DNA from: Phyllostachys edulis
Lineage: Eukaryota > Streptophyta > Magnoliopsida > Poales > Poaceae
Direction of reading: 5' to 3'
Assembly (NCBI GenBank): GCA_036346405.1
Contig: CM070563.1
Coordinates: 30,018,816 to 30,082,815 of the forward strand
DNA length: 64,000 nucleotides
Part shown: one piece after another, positions 10,514 to 21,958 of the stretch
How the letters are laid out: each line of letters starts with the position of its first letter
Numbering within the stretch: position 1 is the first letter of the stretch
Notes under the pieces: generated by a model
Told to the model about the DNA's origin: nothing
What the model saw: only the letters and a program-made list of their open reading frames with translations
The model's database searches: none
Position numbers and translations under genes: made by a program

Positions 10514-12296
10514 TAACCCTAGGGCTCGCCCATTCATCTCCCCAGCGCCGCCCATTCATCTCCCCAGCGCCCTTAGCCCGCTCAGTTGTCGCTCCTTCGC
10601 CTCCTCTAGGGCTCGCCCATTGACCTCCCCGTAAGCCGGCTGCATCACCTCCTCCGGTCCTCGTGCCGCCGGCTCCAGCACCTCCTCTTCTCCTCCCTCC
10701 CGGTGAGTGGTCCTCCCTCGTGCCTTGTCTATTGATCTTCTCGGTGGTTTTGAGTACCATCGCCGTTGTGAGTATTGCAACATATCGTGCACTGTCTCTT
10801 TGCATATATATATATGATGTGCTAATTGAAATATGTGATCTGTGATTGGGATTGATCTCTGAGACTAGCTCTAGAAGATATTGCAAAGTTATGAGTGGTC
10901 CTGCTTATGCTCTGTGATGATAGCTGTCTAATACTGAAATTAGCTTGATGATTTAGGTCATACTTGAGCTCTATTGTGTTAGTTGCTGCTGTCTTTCGAT
11001 CATCTGTCATTTAGTTGCTCTTGTTATAACTACTAGTTATTTCATTCTGGTTATATTGTTGTCCAGCAACTTAGATTGACAATTTTTGTTCTGTGATGAA
11101 GTTAGTCATATACTGAAATTGATTATCATCCTGTGTATTTTGATCAGTTGTATTAGAGAGTGATCTTTTACTGTTAGTTCTGATATCTGAATCTAGCTCT
11201 GGAGACATTGTGGGTGTTCTGATGGTTAGGGTTTGGGGTGCTAGATATGATGGCATATTGCTCCGTGGGATATTGTAAATGCTCTGTGATGAAATCAGTC
11301 ATATACTGAAATTGACATTGTAATCCAGTTTAGACTTGAGCTCTAAAAGTATTGTTCAAATCTGTCAATTGATCTTGAGATAGTAGTCTGTTACTTTTCG
11401 ATACTTAAAGACCTGCATGGTTAGGGTTTGGTCCCTAGACATGGTTAGAAGTGTCTGTTTTTTATTCATGCTCTGTAAGATATATCAAAGTGAATTTTGT
11501 GGGCTTAATATTGCTTTGTGATTGGAATGGTCTAATTCTGAAATTGGTAGAATTACTAGTTCAATTTTGAGCTCTACAAGATTGCTTGTTGCTGTCATAG
11601 TAATCACCAGTTTGCCTGCTGCTGTCAAATTGTATTTAGAAGTTCCAGTACTTCTGTCGTGCTTTACTTGATCACTTAATCTGCTGTCCTGTCCTTTTAA
11701 CGAAAGAAAGTTTTACTTGATTCTGTTTTGTTTCTATGTCTTCATTAAATGCCAGTCTTCTGTGGACTTCAGTAGTGGATATTGATGGTTCTTGATAATC
11801 TATGGTTGACAAATAGTATCATTTTGAACTTCTTATATATGTGATTGCTATGTCAGTCCAGTTAAGCTTTGGATAGAGCTCAAAATCTAAATTTTAGTGT
11901 TCTTATCCAATTTATGAAGGGAATAGACCGTAGTGCTGAGATGGCCAAGTTTGTTTATTGTGCAACTCGCCATATGAGAGCACTGTTCTTGTTGTTACTG
12001 TTTCTAGGATATTTGACAGATTAGAAGAAGTTTTTAGAGCTCACGACTTATATTGTTTTGTCAAAGTCAATTAGTGAAGAGTATAGACTGGTTGAGATAG
12101 CAAAGAGTTGTTCTTTTGCAACTCTCCTTCTAAGAGCACAAACTATCATCAATCTTCTGTGCTTTATGCTGCTTATTGCAGATTTACTACTTACTGGTAT
12201 TATGCTTGTTGCATAATTATTTCTGCTATGATGAATGTCAAATCTTGCAATCCATTTTATTGCGTATGTAACTTATATAGGTAGCAAGTAAGCGAG
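10514..12296 (+). other. Leader and large 5' UTR intron of the second CACTA-A gene
   Basis: A GC-rich leader with a direct repeat of CCCATTCATCTCCCCAGCGC (about 10530-10570) ends at a good donor (CCCG|GTGAGTGG near 10700). An intron of about 1.58 kb runs to an acceptor near 12280, just before ATG 12297. The intron is built partly from old repeats of about 190 bp sharing CTGTGATGA, ATACTGAAATT and GAGCTCTA words (near 10911, 11091, 11282 and 11515). No reading frame with a domain is present. Confidence 0.5.
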
Positions 12297-13830
12297 ATGG
12301 CAGAGGCACCATCTTCGCCGCCGTCACCGACGTCGCTGAATGCGTTTGGATGTCCAACGATAGCGATACATAAGCGACATGGCAGAGGAAAATCTAAATT
12401 GTCTGCGGGTCGACTGATCATCATGGAGGTCAGTGACGTTGGGATCCCTCTGAGTCCCCAGAGATCAGCGGCGAGATTCCGGACCATCTGCTAGATACTT
12501 GCAAGGGAACGGATCCCCATCACCACACCAAGCTGGAAGTCTCTAACGGCCGTAGAGAGAGGCGCGCTGTAGACAGAACTTTCAGCCTCGTTCACTATCC
12601 CAGAAGTAGACATGGCACGTGTGGAACGGCAGGCGTTGCTTGCGATGTGTCATGCGTAGAGGACCTTCAAGAGCAAGCTTGCCACGAAGTACGTGAACAC
12701 GGGTTGGACGCCCTTCACGAAGTATCCATTCTTGACGCGGGATATATGGGACGCCTTTGTGGCTATGAAGACGACGGCCGAATTTAAGGAGCAAAGTGCG
12801 GCGCACAAAGCTCTCTAGACACGAAATACTCACCCCCCACAAACTTAGCACCGCTGGGTACGTGGGTAAATCTGCAGAATAGGCGGCGGAGGATGAGAAC
12901 GCAACCGGGCCATTTCCTGATATCACAGACCGACGTGCCCTAAGCTAGTTAAAAGCGAGGGCAAAAGTCTCGTCTTCAGGCAGCATCTCTTTCACAAACA
13001 CGGTAGACCAGGAAGTGTCCCAACGTCTAGTAAATATGTCGAACTACCTAGTTGTTAATAAGTCCATAACTTCATAGCGTCTATAATAACATGATGACCT
13101 CTTGCAGCATGAATTGACTGCCGAAACTTCCAAAGGCTCCTTCCAAGCAGACAGGGAGAAGGATACGTTATCTACGACGCTAGGAAACAAGGAGCACCCG
13201 AGTCGCACGCGAGGCCTTGGGGTTACCATACCTTGGAGTTATGGATTCCGAGGTGATTACGACACGTATAGGAGTAGGAAGAGATCCAAGGCCGAGCATG
13301 AGGACCGGTTGGTACAGATGCTTACTGCAAAATTTCAAGGACAGATAATACAATTGCAGGATCAAATGAATCAACTCCTGAACCAGTCGCAAGCCGCCCC
13401 TGTTATTTTGGGAGCCAGTCCTCCTCGACATCGGAGTAGCGTCGCGTCCATGCATAATTCTGAACATGATGACGTCCAATTACCTATTGACGACATCAAG
13501 GTAATGTACATCTCTGGAATACTCCAAAGATAGACCTATAGGACACCTTAGCTAATTGTGTATCGTTTTGTAGGAGCTGACGCCCTGCAAGCTCCAAGTG
13601 AGGATGGTTGGGTCTATTTCTATTGAGACTGGGTGGGGGATGGCGTATCCATGCCAGGGTTACGCCAGGGTCTAGGTGGATATGGTACATGACAATTTCA
13701 TGGCCGTCCCGCTGGAGATTCGCTTGAACGAAGACATCAGAACACTAGGAGATGCCATGTACACTTTTATCCAGTGGCCCAAGAAGGACATCGCCCTGGA
13801 GCCAGCAGTGCCACGATCTCGACACGACCA
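12297..13830 (+). pseudogene. Transposase_24-like (Ptta/En/Spm) protein remnant
   Basis: From ATG 12297 the frame reads MAEAPSSPPSPTSLNAFG and continues through premature TAG codons (12492, then within about 12570, 12658 and 12818). The interrupted frame still encodes wording typical of the second CACTA gene: LARERIPITTPSW, LATKYVNTGWTPF, DIWDAFVAMKTTAEF. A later segment (13102-13533) is a coiled-coil-like stretch, EDRLVQMLTAKFQGQIIQLQDQMNQLL. After an intron near 13500-13570 the part ELTPCKLQVRM...WGMAYPCQGYARV and LGDAMYTFIQWPKKDI follows. This family is thought to bind the subterminal repeats. Stops such as those replacing expected Trp and Gln codons make it a pseudogene. Confidence 0.7.
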
Positions 13831-14034
13831 TTCCTCTCCAACGGGACCCTCGATGACTCCACCTCATCCTTCGCCTCAGAAGGCCACCTCATCGGTTCCC
13901 GTGGAGAAGACACCGAAGGAACAAGAAAAACGTGTCGCCGTATCGGTTCCCGAGTCGTCTCGCAGGAAGACGTGTAGCGGGCAAGTCGTTAAGGCCAAAT
14001 AGAAATCGATGAACATTAAGGCGCCTCCCAATCC

Positions 14035-15330
14035 CTCGAAATACTCCATCGGAAAACCGTTGTGCTCCGACACAGTATTAACCCACGCTGGATTAGGTTG
14101 TCAGGCTTTGCATCTCTAGTACATGCGAAAGACCGAAAAGAAGGGGTGCGATACTGGAATCACCGTCAGATACAAGGATGAGCATTTCTTCAATGGGCCA
14201 GGCCACTTCGTCGTTGGCTTCGGCGACTTATATGACCTATTCAACCTCATTGCCCTCAACACCTTGCTTCTACGATGTTGGACACTGTAAGTGTGTACAA
14301 TCAAGTTCTACATTCACGTAATATCGATCAATATCATAACTCATTGCTTATGTACATATACATGATGAAAAAAGCCCAAGAATGGTTCGAACTAGTGGGT
14401 TTCCTTGACCCACACGTGGTCTCTATGCAAACCATCGAAACAGACGCATCCTTCGTCGAGAAATACATAATGGCGGGATTGCTTCGTAAGAACAACAAGG
14501 ACTACATACTGGTGCCCTACAACCAGGGGTAAGTGCTTCACTACTTGCTATATAAATTTCATTTGTACTTTATATGCAGCACGAACTTAGGTTTAATGAC
14601 TATAGCAACATACATGAGTAGGTACCACTGGATCCTTTTAGTCATTATACCAAAGAGGAACAAGGTAATATACCTTGATTCTCTAATCAGCAAAGAGCAC
14701 GACTTCAGCATTTTGACAGAAATACTCAACAGGTATAATCATTTCCTCCGTGCATAACTCTATTATAGTCTTCCTTCGTTTGAAATGGCCGAGGATAACT
14801 TTTTGGAATCATGTAGGTCGTTCACCACCTATGTTGATGAGGGAGGACTATACAAGGGGGGATCGAACAACACACTGACACACAGGACGTGATTTTCGGT
14901 ACGCGCTACAACACAATAATGCTATATCATACTTCCTAATAATGCGTCTCGAACTGACTATACCTATATATGTAATTCTATTTTTGTAGTGCCGCCAGCA
15001 AAAAAAATGATGAGCTATGTGCATTCTACGTTTGCCATCATATGAAGCAAATCATTAGTGCTAAGACGAAGGATCCCGAGGTTTGTCAATCTCGAAATAA
15101 TTATTTTTGAATTATAAATTAAATATATATGCTTACCACTTTACTCTTGCTAGCGATAGGACTTGATGATAGAATTAGATGCACTCGTTGCGAGAGAGAT
15201 CGTGGACGTTCGAGAGAAGCTCTGTGCCTTCATCAAGAAAGATATCATTAACCCCAACGAGGACTTCCACTCCATCGTCGAACCAAAGTTTCACCTCGTC
15301 GACACCTCTCAACCATGTGCAAATAATTGA
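14035..15330 (+). pseudogene. Ulp1/C48 cysteine protease-like domain of CACTA-A
   Basis: Downstream exons encode a Ulp1-type peptidase like those commonly fused to or following Transposase_24 in plant CACTA elements. Recognisable parts are AQEWFELVGFLDPHVVS (about 14370), NKDYILVPYNQG before a donor at 14532, YHWILLVI with the catalytic His (14626-14628), VIYLDSL with the Asp and ELCAFYVCHHMKQI with the Cys near 15018. The usual GSN.CG motif before the Cys is altered to KNDELCA. Ulp1 proteases cleave SUMO conjugates; what they do for transposons is not established. Introns are typical (GTAAGT at 14531). Part of this frame is disrupted upstream near 14116-14280. Confidence 0.7.
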
Positions 15331-15535
15331 TTCAATTGTAATCCAATTGTAACTATAGCGAGAATACTTGGACAAATTCTTTTGTAATTTATTTTGAGTA
15401 ATGATCACTTTGAGTTGTCAACAATTGATTATCTGTGATGTATCTATTTTCTGCATGCTTATTTTCAGAGGGTATGGGCTAGCAATTCCTGAGGCTAGCC
15501 AAAAAAATTTAAAAAAAGTAGTTAGGGTAATGAGC

Positions 15536-15828
15536 TGTCACAGACGGTTTTTTGTTGAAACCGTCTGTGAAGGCAGAGTATCACAGACAGTTTCTATTAA
15601 AAACCGTCTGTAATACGTAGCATATCACAGACAGTTCTATTTACAAACCATCTGTGATATGCTATGTATCACAAACGGTTTTTAATGGAAACCGTCTGCG
15701 ATATCATGCCTTCACAGACGGTTTCAACAAAAAAACTGTCTGTGATAACCGACGTTATCACAGACGGTTCAAAAACCGTCTATGATGACGGTTTCAAACC
15801 GTTTGTGATAAGGCTGTATGTAGTAGCG
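15536..15828. repeat. 3' subterminal repeats of CACTA-A
   Basis: About six hairpins of the TCACAGACGGTTT...AAACCGTCTGTGA type are packed into 293 bp (near 15536, 15580, 15625, 15667, 15711 and 15756), followed by a half-copy and the terminal inverted repeat. They are the binding-site array expected at a CACTA 3' end. Confidence 0.88.
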
Positions 15829-16467
15829 TGGAACGAGGGGCGAGCTAGAGAGATGGTGACACGCTCGGGGGCTTAAATAGTAGCAAACATTGCATGAGAT
15901 TCACGGCGAGAAAATGCGGTCGCGGTGAGAAAACCGCCAGCCTGCTTCGGCGTCTCCGCCAACACGGGGGTTGGGCGCCATTAAGGGAGTAGATGGCATG
16001 AGCGAAGCCAGGCAGAGGTGACGGAGGTAGGTGTGCGAAACGGTAGAAGACGAGGAAAAACCGTGGGCGAGCAGACGGAGCTGGCGATGGCGCACGGGCG
16101 CGCTAGTGAGTGTGGACAAAGGCGAGGTAGACGAAGGGTTCTGGCGAGTAGGGTCCACCTGTTAGCGAGAGGGAGCGAGCGGGATTGGCGCGGGCTGCAG
16201 TTGGGCGAATGAAAATGAATTTCCAAAATCTGGCTCAGTGTTTGCTGAATTTTTTTACAGAGCAAACGGAGTCCAAAGTTTACGAAATTTTTTGTGAGGG
16301 CTCCCGAAAATTCTTACAAGTTTCGGTTTTCATGTAAATGCATTAATACCTTTGATGAAAATTCACAAAATATGCTCCAAAACATTTTCCTCAAGTAATC
16401 ATGCCCAAAATTATTCTCCTACCTATTTTCATCCTATTTTCCCAAAATAGGGATTTTTGGGATGTTA
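15829..16467 (+). mobile_element. LTR-like 3' end right of CACTA-A
   Basis: GC-rich sequence passes into an AT-rich tail that ends CCCAAAATAGGGATTTTTGG then GATGTTACA. TGTAACATCCC...GGGATGTTACA ends are frequent in plant Gypsy LTRs. It probably continues the sequence left of the CACTA insertion (3558-5583). The matching 5' end and target duplication were not proven. Confidence 0.4.
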
Positions 16468-17560
16468 CACCATAAAATACAGGCAGGTCTTGCATGTTGG
16501 ACATTACATAAGGCCACAACAACCCAATACACTTAATACACATATTTTGAGCAATTAACTGTTCTTTTCTATGTATGAATAAAACTACCTACCAAGAAAT
16601 TCACATATTTTTCCTACATTTTTGCTAAACAAATTCCCAACATTTAACATATCTTTTTTGTACACGAACCGCATCGTTAATTTCATTGCACATTCCAAAA
16701 ATAACTACACTTTGCCAATCATTATCTTAAAAAAGTAACATAATCAGTGGCTAATTAAAAAACTACTAAATTTCATAAAAATATGTGCAAAACATTTTTC
16801 CATACACAATCACCTAAATAGATTGCACACCTTAATCTACATTTTCCAACATCGCCAAAGCAATTAAACTTTGTATTCCAGACCTATATACATTAACTAG
16901 CCAGTGCATAATTATATTTAACATAACAGTAAATTATTGTCGACTATCTTCCAAGTCACGCACACACCAAATGCCATAACCATCAACGAACATGTTTAGA
17001 TATTGTTCCATAACCATCAACGGACATGTTTAAATATTGTTCCTACAATGGTGTTAAACACATTCGCAGCATGTACTATAATTCCTAAACAATCCACAAA
17101 ATTTATTCGTAATCCTTTTCTAATTATGCGACCTAATCAACGGCTAGCTAACAAACTACTAAATTAATGAGGACTATATTCCTAACATCGTGAAGAATCT
17201 AATTGAACACTAATTACACAGTTATTAAACATAAACCACACCGTTATTTTCACACAATATGTTCTACATAATTTATTTCTACACACTACCATATTTCTGC
17301 AAAATATGTGTTAAACATATTTTTTTTGCAATACTTATTCTACCCTTTCCTACATCACCAAAAACCACAATTCCTAAATAGTCCCCAATATTTAATCGAA
17401 ATACCTAATCAGTGGCTAGCTAACAAACTACTAAATTAATGACAACTATATTACACAGTTATTATCAAGAATCTAATTAAACACTAATTACATAGTTATT
17501 TAACATAATGCATTCGGGATTTTTTTTTAACTATTCTCGATGATCTTTGCTTGATGGAGA
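16468..17560. other. AT-rich intergenic DNA with local duplications, no gene seen
   Basis: No meaningful frame. It contains a 34-bp tandem duplication (16974-17007 and 17008-17041, two mismatches). Longer diverged copies of a block holding GGCTAGCTAACAAACTACTA lie near 16744, 17136 and 17410. Confidence 0.6.
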
Positions 17561-18187
17561 ATTTTTTTTAACTAATACACCTGCTAAACACCGCTCTGAA
17601 CACTCTCAAATCAGCAACACAAACCGAAATACCTTGGTCAAACCCTCTATCTCCCTTCTTTGACTCCTCTCCGTGCTCAGGCTTGCGAGTGTTTGCGAGC
17701 TGGGAGCGACAGCCCCGGGCTTTTACAGCCGTGACATGGAGGGGTTGCGGGCAGTGGAGCGGTAGGGGGCAGCAAGGTGACGGATGTGGCAGTGGGGACA
17801 ATGATGGGACGTGGTAGGCATGGGGGAATCCGGGTGGTGCGCATGCGGCACGCACCTACAGGGCGGTGGCCACACGCCCGGGGTACGACAGGGGTGGGAT
17901 CCGGGCAGCCACAGCGCGATAGGGGGTTCAGGCACCGAGCGCGCGGCAGGCCGGTGCCGAGCGGCGGGTGCGAGCAGGCGACATGCTCTAGGATGCAGTG
18001 GTGGTCCCTCCTGTTCTTTGGAGATCCTAGTGCAACCACAATTGTTGATAACAGACTAATTATCATGAAGCCATTTTTTCTTCGAGACAATTGCTGTCAG
18101 AAAAACTCTGGTGTTAGTTGGCCACAACATCTAAGCCAGCCAGATTTGAGAAAAAGGGTATCAGCATTCATATGTAACGGAAACCTA
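17561..18187. other. GC-rich unassigned sequence
   Basis: A GC-rich block gives overlapping frames on both strands (up to 137 codons at 17677-18090 minus and 17777-18190 plus) that are mutually shadowing and contain no recognised domain. It may be a gene fragment or decayed exon. I assign no gene. Confidence 0.3.
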
Positions 18188-19899
18188 TGATGCACGGACA
18201 CAGATACGTCGACATGACACGACACCGACACGGGAATTCGCTATTTTCCCAAAAATACCGATACGGCGACACGGCTATATATATTTAAATAATAAGAATA
18301 AATTACACATATGTATCATTTTTTATGTTTTTTCATGCTTGTCGAACTGAAATGTTGTTAAGTGTAAAGGAAACTCGGAATATGTACCTATCAAAGATGA
18401 CCCTTGCCTCTTCGTTCTTCTTGCAGTCAATTCATGAATCATGATATGTTAAATTGTTCATATGAATATCATTTTCAGAAATCATAATTCCATAAACCTG
18501 AAAAAAATAAGCAACATGATCAAAAAGAGTTGCAAGACTATAAAGATAACATATATACTTGAATACTTGATTCTTGAACAATCAAAGGCTCAAAGCAATA
18601 GAGCAACAACAATTGATAATTGATAAGCTATAAATCCAACACCCACTTTTCCCAACTTACCTTCGCTCAGTGCGACGCAACAACGGCGACAACACCACCA
18701 CCGGTAGTAGCTCACCTCCAGCACCATTCAACATATACATGCATCAAGTAACCCACATCATAAGAGTGAATCAACCCACCTCAGCAAATACTTCCAGCTC
18801 AAGTACTAAAACCAACACGACAGATCGTGAACTAAGGGTGGAGGAGCATCATCTTCCCCAAAACTGTGCGGGCCAGGGAGCGAGCAGAGGGAGCCGGGGA
18901 GGGAGAGCAGCACGGCCGGTGGCCGGAGGCCGAGCCGGCCATGGCGCGGGGCCGCCGGAGGCGCAAGGAGCTAAGCCGGGCAGACGTGAGCCGGGGCACG
19001 CCAAGCACAGAGGGAGTGGGGGGGCGTCAGGGAGCCAATGGGCTTGGGGCAGGCGGCGTAGCCAGAGGGAGGGAGGCCAGCAGCGATGAAGGCGCCATGG
19101 ATCTAGGCCGAGGCGAGCGCAGGTGAGACGGCACCATGGAGCCAAGAACCGGGCGCCGAAGCTACCAAGCTTTCGAGAGCAAGAACCGAGAAAAAGAGTG
19201 GGAGATGTGCCCTTGCGGTGGCGGTGGCCATCAACATCAACCAGACGACATCAAGAAGACAAGAAGTGAAGAAGATAAGAAGGGACCGGGACTTACGCAG
19301 GAGAGGTTGGGCGCGAGGGAGGTCCGACGAGGCGCAGCGAGCCGGGCGGAGAGGAGCTGAGGAGGAGGAGCTAGAGCCGTGGCGCGAGGGAGGAGGATCT
19401 GGGGGGTGGCGAGCGAGGAGGACAGAGGAGGAGCTGGAGCCGCTGCACGAGGGAGGAGGATCTGGGGCGTGGCGCAGCGAGGGGAGGACTGGAGGAGGGC
19501 GCTCGATCCGGCGGCGCAGTGAGGGAGGGAGCTCTATCCGGCGGCGCGAGGGAGGAGGGAGGTCGATCCGGCGGCGCGGCGAGTCGGCGGCGCGTCGAGG
19601 CGGATGGACGCGAGGGAGGACAAGCTCGAGGGAGGGAGGCAGTATGCTTCGGCTGGGGCGTGGGATTCGGATGAGGGTTAGGGCATTTGGTGGTGCTGGG
19701 GCGTGGGTTGTGTCCTGGGCCATGTCGGACATGCAGTCACGCCGTGTCCGACAAGTGTCGGGATTTTTCGTAATTAAAATTAAATTTTAAAGTAGTCGAT
19801 ACGCCGCCGACACGTGTCCGAGCCGTGTCCGACACGTATCGGTCTCAGACATGGCGTTTGACACAAAATACAGCAGTTTTCCGAAGTGTCCGTGCTTCA
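18188..19899. mobile_element. Putative DNA transposon with GCACGGACAC inverted ends and GC-rich interior
   Basis: The left end TGATGCACGGACAC matches the right end read on the minus strand, TGAAGCACGGACAC. Both ends are rich in GTGTCCGACACGTATCGG-like words. Possible direct flanks are GGAAACCTA on the left and GGAAACTA on the right, imperfect. The interior (18670-19740) is GC-rich and open on the minus strand (19103-19732, 209 residues: MSDMAQDTTHAPAPPN, Arg/Pro/Ser-rich repeats, then a hydrophobic stretch LLIFFTSCLLDVVWLMLMAT). It may be captured or element-derived sequence of a Mutator-like or hAT-like element. No transposase is present. Confidence 0.45.
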
Positions 19900-19985
19900 G
19901 AGATGGAAACTAGTAGCAGTGTACTGTGTACATAAAGACCTAGTGCATCTATCTGTTTTGGCAAGTCCTTTTCAATTTGGCAAAA

Positions 19986-20587
19986 GAAGAAAACTGAAGC
20001 TAAAATTCAGTGTGCTTAAAATTTCTCATGCAAACATTTGAACCCGAGAAGTCACATATTCATATGATGGAAACTAGAATGTTGTGCAAAATCAGTAAAA
20101 TTCAATATCTGCACCTAGGAGATGCCAAATTTGCATGGAATTATAGAGGAACTTGCTTTATGTCCAATCATATGGTATGGTGCTCATTACATTACTAACC
20201 TAAGGAGACAATTCCGTATAAGCATTCTGCGCGAATGGGCGAAAAGAGTATATAAACTTGCTGTCAGTTAGTTCTCTTAATTATTAGAAGAAAACTGAAG
20301 CTAAAATTCAGTGTGCTTAAAATTTCTCATGCAAACATTTGAACCCGAGAAGTCACATATTCATATGATGGAAACTAGAATGTTGTGCAAAATCAGTAAA
20401 TTCAATATCTGCACCTACGAGATGCCAAATTTGCATGGAATTATACAGTAACTTGCTTTATGTCCAATCATATGGTATGGTACTCATTACATTACTAACC
20501 TTAGGAGACAATTCCGTACAAGCATTCTGCGCGAATGGGCGAAAAGAGTATATAAACTTGCTGTCAGTTAGTTCTCTTAATTATTAC
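19986..20587. repeat. 301-bp tandem duplication
   Basis: Unit 1 (19986-20286) and unit 2 (20287-20587) both begin GAAGAAAACTGAAGCTAAAA and end CTTAATTATTA. They differ at roughly half a dozen positions, so the duplication is recent. It lies 3' of the PPR pseudogene and may be in its former 3' UTR or downstream flank. No coding role. Confidence 0.92.
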
Positions 20588-21285
20588 AATTTACGCCCCC
20601 CGTTCATCTATTTTATCTATGCAAGCTGGAACATGAAATGTAGAAGTCCAGAGTTTCTGAAGTTCTTCTATCACCATAGAGCAGGATGATTGAAGGCAAA
20701 TTATGATGCTGAAAATAAGTTAACTACCAATTTAAAAATGCCAAACTAAGCAGAACTAGTTTGGTATGCAGATATAACTGTGCACAACTAAAACTCAGTT
20801 TTGGACTTTCCAGATGTACATGGAGAATTTGAGAAGCGTAAAAAGTATGTATAAAGCGTTCTGTTTCAATGTATATCAAATGCAGAAGTGCATCATGCAA
20901 GTTCATAATGGATAGAGATGTGTATCCACCCTTCTTCAAAAGAAAATGTTGCACATGTCACACATATAGCAACAGCAGTCATTGCAGAAAAGTGCAAGGA
21001 TACCAACCTCTGATTACGGAATAATTTTTGGTAGACCTCTCTGCGCAGTAGGCAGTACACCAGTTTGTCACTGCAGCCAAACATTTGCTTGAATTATCCA
21101 TCTCGCAACAATCAGCAATTCAGCATAGACTAGTTACAGCAAGAATCGTTTACAATGATGAGTGCACATATGCCAAACGGAACTCCCCCTAGCATGTTTC
21201 AAACAAATTCCACATTAGTCCGAGCACAAAGTTTAAAAAAAAAAATTCCCCAAACATACTTATTCATCTTGATCAACCAATTGTA
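20588..21285. other. Intergenic or 3' flank of the PPR pseudogene, no gene seen
   Basis: Moderately AT-rich sequence with short frames only. It may be former 3' UTR and introns of the minus-strand PPR gene. No repeat boundary or domain was recognised. Confidence 0.4.
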
Positions 21286-21890
21286 TGTTGAATTTTTTTT
21301 TTAATCCGTCTGGAGATAAAATGTGCTCAGTTCTTGAAAATTGATCTTGCTCTTCAGATCAAGTTCGATCACCGAAATCAAGCTGATGTAGAGAGTGCTC
21401 CACCTGAAATTTGATTAGGAATTGCTTTGAAGTGACCCGTCCGTGGGACCCACTTGGCTTTCTTGTCCAGTATTGAACTTCTTGACGTGACCTTGTCTCC
21501 TGGAGCACCTTCTTTCGTCGTGCATGCAGCTTGGTCTCTGCAAAACTGCGCCTCCTGCCTAGCCTAGGTACTAACAGCACTCCGCGCCTCGGTCGTTCCA
21601 GCTGAATAAACAAACAACGAAAGCAAACCGAGATACGATCTGTTTCTTTGGGGAGCAAGCTCTTCTTTTTGGTTTTATTTATTTCTTCTCTCGACTCAAT
21701 CTTACAAGACTGTACTGCCTCTTATAAAGGCTTGACACGGAGACTTCAACTCAGACTCGGCTTGCACCTTCGTTTATGACTCGGACTGCACGCAAGCCTC
21801 CAAAAAGGAAACTAAACAAACTGAAATAGAAACGGACTCAACTCATCTAAACTTAGAAACTAAAGCTACCAAAACAAGATTAATCTAACA
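21286..21890 (-). mobile_element. Solo LTR (TSD TTGTA), minus strand
   Basis: On the plus strand it begins TGTTGAATT and ends TAATCTAACA, and it is bounded by a perfect 5-bp duplication TTGTA (21281-21285 and 21891-21895). Read on the minus strand it starts TGTTAGATTAATCTTG and has a TATA-like CTTTATAAGAGG box followed by AATAAATAAAA, the order expected for U3-R in an LTR. There is no internal domain. It sits just downstream of the PPR stop codon. Confidence 0.88.
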
Positions 21891-21958
21891 TTGTACATTC
21901 TCATGAGACTTATTTGTCCTCTCAGCGTATTAACATGTGGTTTTCTCTTCAACCTTAT

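Larger units (their letters stand above)
5584..15828 (+). mobile_element. CACTA-A: full-length En/Spm (CACTA) transposon
   Basis: The left end reads CACTACTACAAAATAGGC at 5584. The right end, read on the minus strand, is CGCTACTACATACAGCC from 15828, one base off the consensus in the first positions. A perfect 3-bp target duplication TGG flanks it (5581-5583 and 15829-15831), as expected for CACTA elements. Both ends carry hairpin copies of ATCACAGACGGTT...AACCGTCTGTGAT. Inside are a TnpD-like transposase remnant (6776-9990) and a Transposase_24/Ulp1 gene remnant (12297-15330), both plus strand. The element is 10,245 bp, a normal size for an autonomous-type member, but both genes carry premature stops, so it is now at best non-autonomous. 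Confidence 0.93.

Noticed and set aside
15536..15828. Regular hairpins with spacers, superficially CRISPR-like
   Set aside because: The repeats are CACTA subterminal motifs in both orientations with variable short spacers next to a terminal inverted repeat, in a plant genome. No cas genes.
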